From: Minisyncoccota bacterium
GTDB lineage: Bacteria; Patescibacteriota; Microgenomatia; UBA1400; PJMF01
DNA: 28,045 nt
Direction of reading: 5' to 3'
Assembly: GCA_012799795.1 (NCBI GenBank)
Contig: JAAZKO010000051.1
Span: forward strand, 1-28,045
How positions within the stretch are numbered: the stretch's first letter is position 1; the number at the start of each line of letters is the position of its first letter. Below the pieces are notes generated by a model. It saw only the letters and a program-made list of their open reading frames with translations. It made no database searches and had not been told where the DNA came from. Positions 7,436 to 13,942 of this stretch are shown here, piece after piece. Position numbers and translations under genes: made by a program.

Positions 7436-8531
7436 TTTTTTGTCTTTTCCCATAATTTAATTTTTCGCCAATTATCTTGACCACTTAGGTCTAAAATAAT
7501 GGCTTGTTTTTTTAGATTATCTGGCAAAAAATTAGCAATTTTGTCCCACCATTCAATTAAGAGAATATTGTTAGCCTTAAGTAATTGATCAACTTTAAGT
7601 AAAGAAAATTCTTGCTCTTGATCAATTTTCCAGGCGTCTAGATGATAAAAAATACCCTGAAGAGTTCCTTTTTGATAGGTATACTCGTTAAGATAAGTAT
7701 AAGTGGGTGAAGTAATTTCTTCTTTAATTTTTAAAAATTTAGCTGCCCCTTTGGCAAAAATAGTTTTTCCCACGCCTAATTCCCCACTTAAACCAAATAA
7801 TAATCCTTGTTTTTTGAGATTGTTTAAATTTTTTAAGATCAAACGCATCGCCAACCCTTGAGTTTCACTTTCACTTTGAGAATTAAATTCTATAAATTTA
7901 TCATTTGTTCTTAATTGTCCACGCATGCTCAGTGGAGTTGATAGGGAGGTGTCGATAACCACAGATGGCTCATTTTTTGCCAACTGACCAACATCAATAA
8001 TTAAATCAATTAATTGTTTTTGCTTTTCACTTATATTATTTAAAACATCTTTGATTCGATAAGGGCGTTTTTTGTTGGAAGCATTGGCACTTGTGGCGGT
8101 GATGCCATGACCTAAATGCTCAATAAGTTTAAGCATTAGCGGATAATCTGGAATGCGAATTCCTAAAGTGCCAAATTCACTAGCTACACGTTGATCAATT
8201 TGGCTATTCACTCGTAATTGGGAAATGACGGTATAAGGTCCTGGTAAAAAGCGTTGATAAAAATTTTGTGCTTGTTGGTTAATTATTACGTATTGCTCAG
8301 CCATAGCCTGCTTACTAACAGCGATGGATAAAGGTTTTCCTTCACGGCGATTTTTGTATTTGAGCAATTTGTTGATAGCTTGTTGATCGTGGGGGTTAGC
8401 AGCCATACCATAGATGGTTTCAGTTGGATAAATAACTAAACCGCCATTTTTAATAGTAGTAATTGCTTCTTTAATGACTTGATTAATTTTTTTTCTGTAG
8501 CCAGTTTTAGATTAAGCTTTAAAATTTTCAT
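7432..8531 (-). CDS. TsaC-TsaE fusion (t6A synthesis), frameshifted near the 5' end
   Basis: The N-terminal half is a YrdC/Sua5-type TsaC that makes threonylcarbamoyl-AMP: the readable frame gives YPTETIYGMAANP, the KNRREGKPLSI binding segment and TSAN. The C-terminal half is the TsaE ATPase: Walker A GELGVGKT, SPTYTYLNEY, HLDAWK, LIEWWDK. The uninterrupted ORF begins only at 8406, inside the TsaC YPTETIYGM motif, which cannot be the true start. Upstream, the same frame encodes INQVIKEAITTIKNGGLVI but hits a stop at 8512-8514 without a start codon. An ATG at 8531 in the next frame gives MKILKLNLKLATEKK and meets the TsaC frame at a run of eight A (8487-8494). Nine A would give one 366-residue protein. 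This is either an assembly or sequencing error, polymerase slippage, or a real mutation. Confidence 0.85.
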
Positions 8532-8541
8532 TGTCTCTTGT

Positions 8542-8547
8542 ATGATA
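8542..8547 (-). promoter_or_regulatory. -10 box of the t6A gene cluster
   Basis: TATCAT on the minus strand, 10 nt before the ATG at 8531. No good -35. The divergent 141-codon gene starts at 8581, so the promoters of both lie in about 50 bp. Confidence 0.35.
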
Positions 8548-8580
8548 GTGTTTCTTAGGGTGGTCATTATACCTTGAAAT

Positions 8581-9006
8581 ATGGCAAAAAACGATTATTT
8601 ACGAGACTTACTAAACGAAATTAAATTGCGTTATCAGTTGGGTGAGGATGAGTTTACTGAAACCTTTCACCCTCTATTTATCAATCCACAATTGGAAGAT
8701 GGTTTGGACAGTCAACAATTAGAGTTTACTTTGCAAGTCAAAATTTTTGAGCTAAAAAAATTAATAGTTCTTTTAGAAAAAATTTCATCAAAGTCTTCAA
8801 GCGAGAAATCTCAATGGTTGGTCGATCATCAAGAATTTTTTGATCAAATTGGCCAATTAATTATCAAACATTCTAATTTGTCATTGATTGCCTTAAAGGA
8901 TAATGACAATAATTCTCAATTATCTTTGTTGCTAGCTGAAGAAATAAAAAAAGCTGTTAGCTTGATGAATACGATTTTTTTTGATGATAATTTAATTGAT
9001 CTTTAA
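8581..9006 (+). CDS. Helical acidic protein of unknown function
   Basis: 141 aa, no cysteine, no TM segment, predominantly helix-forming and acidic at the end (FFDDNLIDL). I recognise no family. It has a normal ATG with no SD. A weak TATACC box 7 nt before the start could make it leaderless. It is divergent from the t6A cluster, and its stop is followed immediately by the groES CIRCE operator, so no independent terminator separates it from groES except the hairpin inside the groES leader. It could therefore read through into groESL. It is counted as real because codon use and strand match the neighbours and no competing frame exists. Confidence 0.7.
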   Translation: MAKNDYLRDLLNEIKLRYQLGEDEFTETFHPLFINPQLEDGLDSQQLEFTLQVKIFELKKLIVLLEKISSKSSSEKSQWLVDHQEFFDQIGQLIIKHSNLSLIALKDNDNNSQLSLLLAEEIKKAVSLMNTIFFDDNLIDL

Positions 9007-9033
9007 TTAGCAGTCAAATTAAGTACTTGCTAA
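9007..9033. promoter_or_regulatory. CIRCE operator upstream of groES
   Basis: TTAGCAGTC-N9-ACTTGCTAA against the consensus TTAGCACTC-N9-GAGTGCTAA (8/9 and 6/9), with exact N9 spacing. It starts right after the stop of the preceding gene and overlaps the predicted -35 of groES. The expected repressor, HrcA, is encoded at 21446. Confidence 0.8.
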
Positions 9034-9055
9034 AACTTAAACTTTATGTTATTTT
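9027..9055 (+). promoter_or_regulatory. Promoter of groES-groEL
   Basis: TTGCTA, 17 bp, extended -10 TG-T-TATTTT. The -35 lies within the right half of CIRCE, so bound HrcA would block polymerase. The predicted start is near 9062. Confidence 0.5.
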
Positions 9056-9064
9056 TTAGAAGCT

Positions 9065-9092
9065 TTGGTGGATAGTTGTTCACCAACTTTTT
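9065..9092 (+). terminator. Terminator-like hairpin in the groES leader
   Basis: Stem TTGGTG (9065-9070) with CACCAA (9081-9086), loop of 10 nt, then CTTTTT. It is placed after the groES promoter and before its ATG. It could end transcripts of the upstream gene, attenuate groESL, or protect the mRNA 5' end. Confidence 0.5.
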
Positions 9093-9142
9093 AAACTTTT
9101 AAATTAGATAGTAAAAAGTAAAAAAGATAGAAAGATTTTTTT

Positions 9143-9445
9143 ATGTCAAAGTTAGACGTCAAAAAACTTAAACCCACGGCTGGTTATATTTTGGTTAAAC
9201 CCGCTGAAAAAGAAAAACAAACAACCTCGGGGATTATTTTAGCTGTTGATGATAGTGAAAAACCTCAATACGGTCAGGTTTTGGCAGTCGGTGCAAACAC
9301 CCACGACGATGGCTTGGAAATTAAAGCCCCTGCTAAAGTAGGCGATAAAGTGCTTTATAAAAAATGGGGTGGCAACGATGTCAACATTGACGAAATTGAA
9401 TATCAGTTTTTAAAATTTGAAGACATTTTAGCAATTATTAAGTAA
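9143..9445 (+). CDS. groES: Co-chaperonin GroES
   Basis: The 10-kDa lid of the GroEL chamber. It shows LKPTAGYILVKPAEKEKQTTSGIILAVDD (N-terminal strand and mobile loop), GQVLAVG, VGDKVLYKKWGGNDV and the ending YQFLKFEDILAII. 100 aa is the normal length. It has a leader of about 80 nt with a hairpin, behind a CIRCE operator. The region before the ATG (GATAGAAAGATTTTTTT) has only a weak SD. groEL follows 59 nt downstream in the same operon. Confidence 0.97.
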   Translation: MSKLDVKKLKPTAGYILVKPAEKEKQTTSGIILAVDDSEKPQYGQVLAVGANTHDDGLEIKAPAKVGDKVLYKKWGGNDVNIDEIEYQFLKFEDILAIIK

Positions 9446-9504
9446 TAGTTAATAACATTGATTATTAAACAATAAAAAACAGAAAAATATAAAAAAGGAA
9501 AATT

Positions 9505-11139
9505 ATGGCAGCAAAACAACTTCTATTTGGCGACAGCGCCAGACAAAAAATGTTAATTGGTATCAATAAATTGGCTGAAGCGGTGACTACAACTTTAGGT
9601 CCTAAGGGACGCAATGTAGCTTTAGATCGCAGTTGGGGAGCTCCTCAAGTTATTCATGATGGCGTGAGTGTGGCTAAGGAAATTGAACTTGAAGATAAAT
9701 TTGAAAATATGGGCGCTCAATTAGTCAAAGAAGCAGCCGACAAAACTAACGAAACTGCTGGTGATGGGACAACTACCTCAACTTTATTGGCTCAAGCAAT
9801 AGCTAATAAAGGTATGAGATATGTGACCGCTGGAGCTAACCCAATGATTATGAAGCGAGGTATAGACCAAGCGGTTAATGCCGTAGTCAAAGAAATTCAT
9901 CGTTTATCTCAAGATGTGACCGAAGCTGATTGGCAAAAAGTAGCCACTATTTCTGCACAAGATGAAACAATTGGTAAAAAAATTTCTGAAGCGCTGAAAT
10001 TGGTTGGTAAAGATGGAGTGGTTGAAGTCGAAGAGGGCAAGACCATGGAAATCACTATTGAACACAAAGAAGGTATGGAGTTTGACAAAGGTTTTGCTTC
10101 TCCATATTTTGTGACTGATAGTGACAGCATGGAGGCAGTCAGCGAGAAACCATACATTTTGGTTACTGATCAAAAAATTAGCAACATTAAAGATATTTTG
10201 CCTTTACTAGAAGCAGTAGTTAATTCTAGTCGTGAGCTAGTGATTATTGCTGATGATTTAGAAGGTGAAGCCTTAACTACTTTGGTGGTTAATAAATTGC
10301 GTGGCACTTTTAAGTGTTTGCCAATTAAAGCTCCTGGATTTGGCGATCGTCGTAAGGCTATGTTGCAAGATATTGCTATTTTAACCGGAGCTAATTTAAT
10401 TAGTGAAGACACCGGTTTTAAACTTACTGATGCAAAGATTGAAGATTTGGGTCAAGCCGACAGTGTACGTTCGAATAAAGACAGTACTAGAATTGTGGGT
10501 GGCAAAGGCAAGCAAAGCGATATTGATGCCAGAGTAGCCCAAATTGAGCGAGAAATTGCCAACTCCACTTCTGATTTTGATATTGAAAAATTAGAAGAAC
10601 GTCGAGCTAAATTAACTGGTGGTGTAGCGGTGATCCAAGTTGGGGCTGCTACTGAAATGGAGATGAAAAATCTTCAAGAGCGAGTTAAGGATGCAAAAGA
10701 AGCAACTAAAGCAGCAATTGAAGAAGGCATTATTGCTGGTGGTGGTGTGACTCTCATGCGAGCTGGAAAGGTTTTAGCTGAAATTGAAAAAAAAGCCAAA
10801 ACAGAAGATGAAAGAACTGGTATTAATTTGATTGCCGAAGTTTTGGAAGAACCACTACGCATGTTGGCAACCAACTCTGGCGAAGATGCCGGCTGGGTAG
10901 TTGGTAAAGTTAAAGATAAAAATAAAGCCAACTGGGGTTTTAATGCTCTTACTAATGAGTTTGAAGATTTGTTAGCTGCTGGAGTGATTGAACCTGCTAA
11001 GGTAGCCATTGCTTCTTTAGTCAATGCAGCTGGAGTGGCCTCAATGATTTTAACTACCGAATGTTTAGTAGCTGATATTCCTAAAAAAGAGGAAGCAGTA
11101 GCTATGCCAACTGGAGGTGGTATGCCAGGAATGATGTAA
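9505..11139 (+). CDS. groEL: Chaperonin GroEL
   Basis: The 60-kDa ATP-driven folding chamber. It shows TTLGPKGRNVALDRSWGAPQVIHDGVSVAKEIEL, the ATP-site GDGTTTSTLLAQ, the apical domain with APGFGDRRKAMLQDIAILTGA, and GGGVTLMRA. It ends in the flexible Gly/Met tail (MPTGGGMPGMM). 544 aa matches the family. AAAGGA about 7 nt before the ATG is a good SD. A strong intrinsic terminator follows, which closes the groES-groEL unit. Open frames on the opposite strand within the gene are artefacts of its codon bias. Confidence 0.98.
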   Translation: MAAKQLLFGDSARQKMLIGINKLAEAVTTTLGPKGRNVALDRSWGAPQVIHDGVSVAKEIELEDKFENMGAQLVKEAADKTNETAGDGTTTSTLLAQAIANKGMRYVTAGANPMIMKRGIDQAVNAVVKEIHRLSQDVTEADWQKVATISAQDETIGKKISEALKLVGKDGVVEVEEGKTMEITIEHKEGMEFDKGFASPYFVTDSDSMEAVSEKPYILVTDQKISNIKDILPLLEAVVNSSRELVIIADDLEGEALTTLVVNKLRGTFKCLPIKAPGFGDRRKAMLQDIAILTGANLISEDTGFKLTDAKIEDLGQADSVRSNKDSTRIVGGKGKQSDIDARVAQIEREIANSTSDFDIEKLEERRAKLTGGVAVIQVGAATEMEMKNLQERVKDAKEATKAAIEEGIIAGGGVTLMRAGKVLAEIEKKAKTEDERTGINLIAEVLEEPLRMLATNSGEDAGWVVGKVKDKNKANWGFNALTNEFEDLLAAGVIEPAKVAIASLVNAAGVASMILTTECLVADIPKKEEAVAMPTGGGMPGMM

Positions 11140-11165
11140 GAGATATTGTTACCGCTGATAAAAAA

Positions 11166-11197
11166 TAAAAAGCCCCTCATGAAAGTGGGGCTTTTTT
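11166..11197 (+). terminator. Terminator of groES-groEL
   Basis: AAAAAGCCCC, a 10-nt loop, then GGGGCTTTTTT. A GC core of AGCCCC/GGGGCT is followed by a U run; the A tract before it makes it plausible in both directions. Confidence 0.9.
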
Positions 11198-11248
11198 ATT
11201 AATTAAAATGGAGTTGAACGGCCCCCTTTTATATTTCTTTTTATTTAT

Positions 11249-11254
11249 TATAAT
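11249..11254 (+). promoter_or_regulatory. -10 box of the GT39 gene
   Basis: A perfect TATAAT 8 nt before the ATG at 11263; no clear -35. It predicts a leaderless mRNA. Confidence 0.5.
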
Positions 11255-11262
11255 AAAAACCA

Positions 11263-12924
11263 ATGTTAAAAATTTTAAATAAAAAAAATATTGTTAATTT
11301 AATCTTTGTTTTAATTATTTTACTAGCAGGTTTTTTAAGAGTTTATAGGCTTGGGGAAGTTCCTAAAGGATTGCAAAACGATGAGGCTTCTTTTCTAATC
11401 AACTCAAGTTCAATCTTAGAAACTTTAAAAGATGAAGATGGTCAATTTTTACCTATTCAACTTAATTCTTTAATGGATCCTAAGCCGGCTTTATATTCTT
11501 ATTTACAAATTCCTTTTTTAGTAATTTTTGGCAATAACACTTTTGCATCACGTTTACCATCAGCTCTGATTGGCATAGTTTCAATTTTCTTATTTTACTT
11601 ACTAATTAAAAAATTAACTAAAAATAACAGTTTAGCTTTATTGGGGATGATTTTATTGAGTGTTTCTCCTTGGCACATTGTCAACTCACGAGCCACGGAG
11701 GAAGTAATTCTTAGCTTTACGTTTTTACTTGCAAATTTAATATTTTTTTTAAAAATTACTAAGGATAAAAAAATAAATTTAATCTACTACATTCTGTTTT
11801 TTTTAACTGCTCTTTTGGGAATGTATAGTTATCACTCAAATAAAATTGTTTTATTGGGTTTTTATAGCACTTACTTGCTTTTGAATTTACTGGTGAAAAA
11901 TACTAAAAAAGAAGTTAAAAAAAGATCACTAATACTATTTCTTTTAACTTTCTTCTCTTTTCTTTTAACTCTTAGTTCGGCTTTGACTCGCTTTTCAGCC
12001 ATTGGAGTTTTGGGTAATGATTTGCCAAAAGCTTTGATTTTTGAATTTACTACTAAAAGTACTGGGCAAACACCACTTTTATTGATTCGTGCGTTTTATA
12101 ACAAACCTTTTTTCTATTTCAGATATTTTTTAGAAAATTATTTAGCACATTTTGACTTGAATTATTTATTTGTTAGTGGTGGAGCAACCAAAAGATTTAT
12201 TGTTTTACAACACGGCTTATTTTATTTTTTTGAAATTATCTTTTTATTTTTTGGTTCTTTGCAATTATTAAAAAATAAAAAATATAAAAATTTAACTTTT
12301 ATTATTTTAACTTTATTAATCTTAACACCGATTCCAGCAGCTCTAACAATTGAAGAGATTCCTAGTAGCATTCGACCTTTTAACTTAATTTTACCTTTAA
12401 TACTGATTGTTATATTAGGTTTTGAATACATTTTTAACTTGATTAAGAATATAAAGCCTAGCTGGAAGTTTTTATTGATTATTTTTACAACTTTGGTGTA
12501 TGTTTGGGGTCTAGCTTATTTTATTCAACAATATTTTGTGCTAACACCAATTCTTAGTGTTAGTTATAGAAGTCGGAATTATGAGATTACTGCTCTTAGG
12601 ATTAAGGATAAAATAGATGATTACGATAAAATTGTTTTTACTAATGACTTAAGAGGGGTATATATTTACTTATGGCTAGAAGGTTTAATTTCTATTCCAG
12701 AGATTCAAGTTCAACCCCTAGCTCGTTATCAACAAAATTATTTTTTAAAAAAGTTTATTTTTTCTCAAGACTCATGTTCTTTTCCAGATTATGATGGAAA
12801 AGTGCTCTATGTTACACCTGCCAGTTGTCGCTCTCATCGTCCAAATAATTTAAAGACTTTAGAACAAACTTATCTTGATGATGGAGTAGAATTGGGCTTC
12901 TTATTTAGTGAGAAATTAAAATAA
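11263..12924 (+). CDS. GT39/PMT-like membrane glycosyltransferase
   Basis: 553 aa with many TM helices through most of its length and a soluble C-terminal part (about 460-553). After TM1 the first outer loop carries GLQNDEASF, with the acidic pair D40-E41 expected at the catalytic position of GT-C enzymes (ArnT/PMT family). Later come LPSALIGIVSIFLFY and SPWHIVNSRATEE, typical of PMT_2 domains. Such enzymes move a sugar from a polyprenyl-phosphate donor to lipid or protein on the outer face of the membrane. The acceptor and donor cannot be told from the sequence. It is an isolated gene between the groEL terminator and the tRNA genes, rich in T as expected for a membrane protein. Confidence 0.85.
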   Translation: MLKILNKKNIVNLIFVLIILLAGFLRVYRLGEVPKGLQNDEASFLINSSSILETLKDEDGQFLPIQLNSLMDPKPALYSYLQIPFLVIFGNNTFASRLPSALIGIVSIFLFYLLIKKLTKNNSLALLGMILLSVSPWHIVNSRATEEVILSFTFLLANLIFFLKITKDKKINLIYYILFFLTALLGMYSYHSNKIVLLGFYSTYLLLNLLVKNTKKEVKKRSLILFLLTFFSFLLTLSSALTRFSAIGVLGNDLPKALIFEFTTKSTGQTPLLLIRAFYNKPFFYFRYFLENYLAHFDLNYLFVSGGATKRFIVLQHGLFYFFEIIFLFFGSLQLLKNKKYKNLTFIILTLLILTPIPAALTIEEIPSSIRPFNLILPLILIVILGFEYIFNLIKNIKPSWKFLLIIFTTLVYVWGLAYFIQQYFVLTPILSVSYRSRNYEITALRIKDKIDDYDKIVFTNDLRGVYIYLWLEGLISIPEIQVQPLARYQQNYFLKKFIFSQDSCSFPDYDGKVLYVTPASCRSHRPNNLKTLEQTYLDDGVELGFLFSEKLK

Positions 12925-12952
12925 TAACAATTAGATATAAAAATATTTTTCG

Positions 12953-13026
12953 TAGCGAGGGTGAGAGTTGAACTCACGACCTTCGGTTTATGAATCCGAT
13001 GCTCTAACCAACTGAGCTACCTCGCC
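12953..13026 (-). tRNA. tRNA-Met (CAT), probably elongator
   Basis: 74-nt cloverleaf on the minus strand: acceptor GGCGAGG / CCTCGCT with a G1-U72 wobble (also seen in some bacterial elongator tRNA-Met), D-arm GCTC/GAGC, anticodon loop TTCATAA, T-arm GTGAG-TTCAACT-CTCAC, discriminator A, no encoded CCA. The base of the anticodon loop is an A-A mismatch (31/39). tRNA-Ile2, whose CAT anticodon is lysidine-modified, is the alternative and cannot be excluded by eye. Confidence 0.9.
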
Positions 13027-13082
13027 GCTAATGCCATTAATTGGCTATTCTATTAATCGGGGATATTTTAAGGTTTTTTCTC

Positions 13083-13112
13083 TTGAAAAACAAGCAGGGC
13101 TTAGGATATAAT
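13083..13112 (+). promoter_or_regulatory. Promoter of initiator tRNA-Met
   Basis: TTGAAA, 18 bp, TATAAT, ending 14 nt before the mature 5' end of the tRNA. A good sigma-70-type promoter. Confidence 0.75.
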
Positions 13113-13126
13113 AGTAATCATCAAAA

Positions 13127-13195
13127 CGCGGGATAGTGTACGGTGCACGTGGGGCTCATAATCCCACAGGCTAGGTTCGACTCCTAGTCCCGCAA
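13127..13195 (+). tRNA. Initiator tRNA-fMet (CAT)
   Basis: 69-nt cloverleaf: acceptor CGCGGGA / TCCCGCA with the C1-A72 mismatch that marks bacterial initiator tRNAs. The anticodon stem is G-rich (TGGGG/TCCCA) with loop CTCATAA, the T-arm is CTAGG-TTCGACT-CCTAG, and the discriminator is A. CCA is not encoded. Oddities: the D-arm is very short (GTG/CAC with a 7-nt loop, or 4 bp with a 5-nt loop), and the third G:C pair usually found next to the anticodon loop is a G31-U39 wobble. Its last 13 nt and its terminator are repeated 134 bp downstream. Confidence 0.93.
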
Positions 13196-13231
13196 CATTC
13201 AATAACAAAAACGACCTTGAGTCGTTTTTTT
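13183..13231 (+). repeat. 49-bp direct repeat, copy 1 (3' end of tRNA-fMet plus terminator)
   Basis: Begins with CCTAGTCCCGCA, the 3' T-stem strand and acceptor strand of the initiator tRNA. It runs through the terminator hairpin to seven T. Identical to 13317-13365 by direct comparison; offset 134 bp. Confidence 0.95.
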
Positions 13232-13239
13232 TATTGAAT
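13197..13239 (+). terminator. Terminator of tRNA-fMet
   Basis: Core stem AAAAACGAC / GTCGTTTTT with loop CTTGA and a run of eight T. The arms extend outward as ATTCAATAA / TTATTGAAT, giving a 19-bp inverted repeat with one mismatch. Copy 2 of the repeat lacks this outer right arm. Confidence 0.9.
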
Positions 13240-13316
13240 ACTGTGGTCAACTATGATTCGCTCTTACGACTGAGCCTGCTTCTAGCAGGTGAATGTCCGA
13301 AGCAGAGGCGGAGGAC
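13232..13316 (+). other. GC-rich spacer between the direct repeats, possible structured RNA
   Basis: 85 nt. From 13240, 41 of 77 bases are G or C, clearly above the AT-rich surroundings. It can form GCTC-loop-GAGC, CCTGCT-TCT-AGCAGG and GTCC-loop-GGAC hairpins in a row, with alternative pairing GCCTGCTTC with GAAGCAGAGGC. It is followed by the second terminator copy, so a short terminated RNA is possible. No known RNA family was recognised. No convincing ORF. Confidence 0.4.
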
Positions 13317-13365
13317 CCTAGTCCCGCAACATTCAATAACAAAAACGACCTTGAGTCGTTTTTTT
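13317..13365 (+). repeat. 49-bp direct repeat, copy 2
   Basis: Exact second copy of 13183-13231, including the tRNA 3' end and the hairpin AAAAACGAC-CTTGA-GTCGTTTTT, which still works as a terminator. It ends at the stop codon of the convergent gene at 13364-13879. Confidence 0.95.
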
Positions 13366-13879
13366 AAATCTTTCTTGAATCATATGCCCAGTGCAACAAT
13401 GCTTGCCGTTGTTTGAGTCGACAACTTAAATCACCCTTGATGCAATTTTTTTTCACTTGAGCAATATGTCGTTTCATTGCTTTCCAACGTTTAATTTGTC
13501 GCCGGTCTTCTTCTGCCAAGCGCCGACCCATAAAGTAACGGCAATACCACTGAAACCAACCGCGTGGATCTTCAAAATAAATCCAGCCCTTTTTTTGCCA
13601 AACACTAAGTGGTTGACTGGCATCAATGTTAAAAAAATTTATTTTTGGGTTCTTTTTTTCTGGTGAGAGCTTAGCATCTTCAAACCAGGATTTTGGAAAT
13701 TCAGCGCGACAATCAGTCAAGTAGCGACCACCAAACACCCCTAGTTGCAGCATCTCTGCTGGGCTTAATTCAGGCTGAAATTCGGCGGGAAAATTTTTAC
13801 CTTCTTCTTCACTTAACAAATAATGATAGTTTTTTTGAATTTTATCATTGACTTGAATAACGACAGGATTCTTTTTCAT
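13364..13879 (-). CDS. Conserved protein of unknown function
   Basis: 171 aa, soluble, rich in aromatic residues. The central and C-terminal parts have features I associate with a widespread uncharacterised family found in bacteria, algae, plants and fungi: FGGRYLTDCRAEFPKSWF, then GWFQWYCRYFMGRR, DRRQIKRWKAMKRH and RQALLHWAYD. No catalytic motif or cofactor site is recognised. The last codons (DSRKI, stop) run into the end of the second 49-bp repeat, so the stop codon lies on the repeat junction and the true C-terminus may have been altered. There is no clear SD before the ATG, and the gene lies downstream of the SDR gene on the minus strand with a 63-nt gap. Confidence 0.8.
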   Translation of the reverse strand: MKKNPVVIQVNDKIQKNYHYLLSEEEGKNFPAEFQPELSPAEMLQLGVFGGRYLTDCRAEFPKSWFEDAKLSPEKKNPKINFFNIDASQPLSVWQKKGWIYFEDPRGWFQWYCRYFMGRRLAEEDRRQIKRWKAMKRHIAQVKKNCIKGDLSCRLKQRQALLHWAYDSRKI

Positions 13880-13942
13880 AGGTGATTAACAAGTAAAGCT
13901 AGCCAGACTACATCAATTTACAAAATAACTGTCCATGTGCTA

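Noticed and set aside
9904..11180. Open frames on the minus strand inside groEL (for example 9904-10173, 10170-10412, 10674-11180)
   Set aside because: They lie wholly or largely within the strongly conserved groEL frame, have no family-like sequence and no promoter/SD; they reflect codon bias.
13240..13316. SRP RNA (4.5S)
   Set aside because: Only a faint resemblance (CAGGTGAATGTCCGAAG); the GGAA tetraloop and the paired internal-loop motifs are absent.
13251..13345. Minus-strand short frame reading SSASASDIHLLEAGSVVRANHS
   Set aside because: Looks protein-like by eye, but has no start signal and passes through the tRNA 3' end copy; too short to support.
13234..13416. Plus-strand open frame of 60 codons across the repeat region
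   Set aside because: It runs through the second tRNA-end repeat and terminator and into the convergent gene; sequence is not protein-like.
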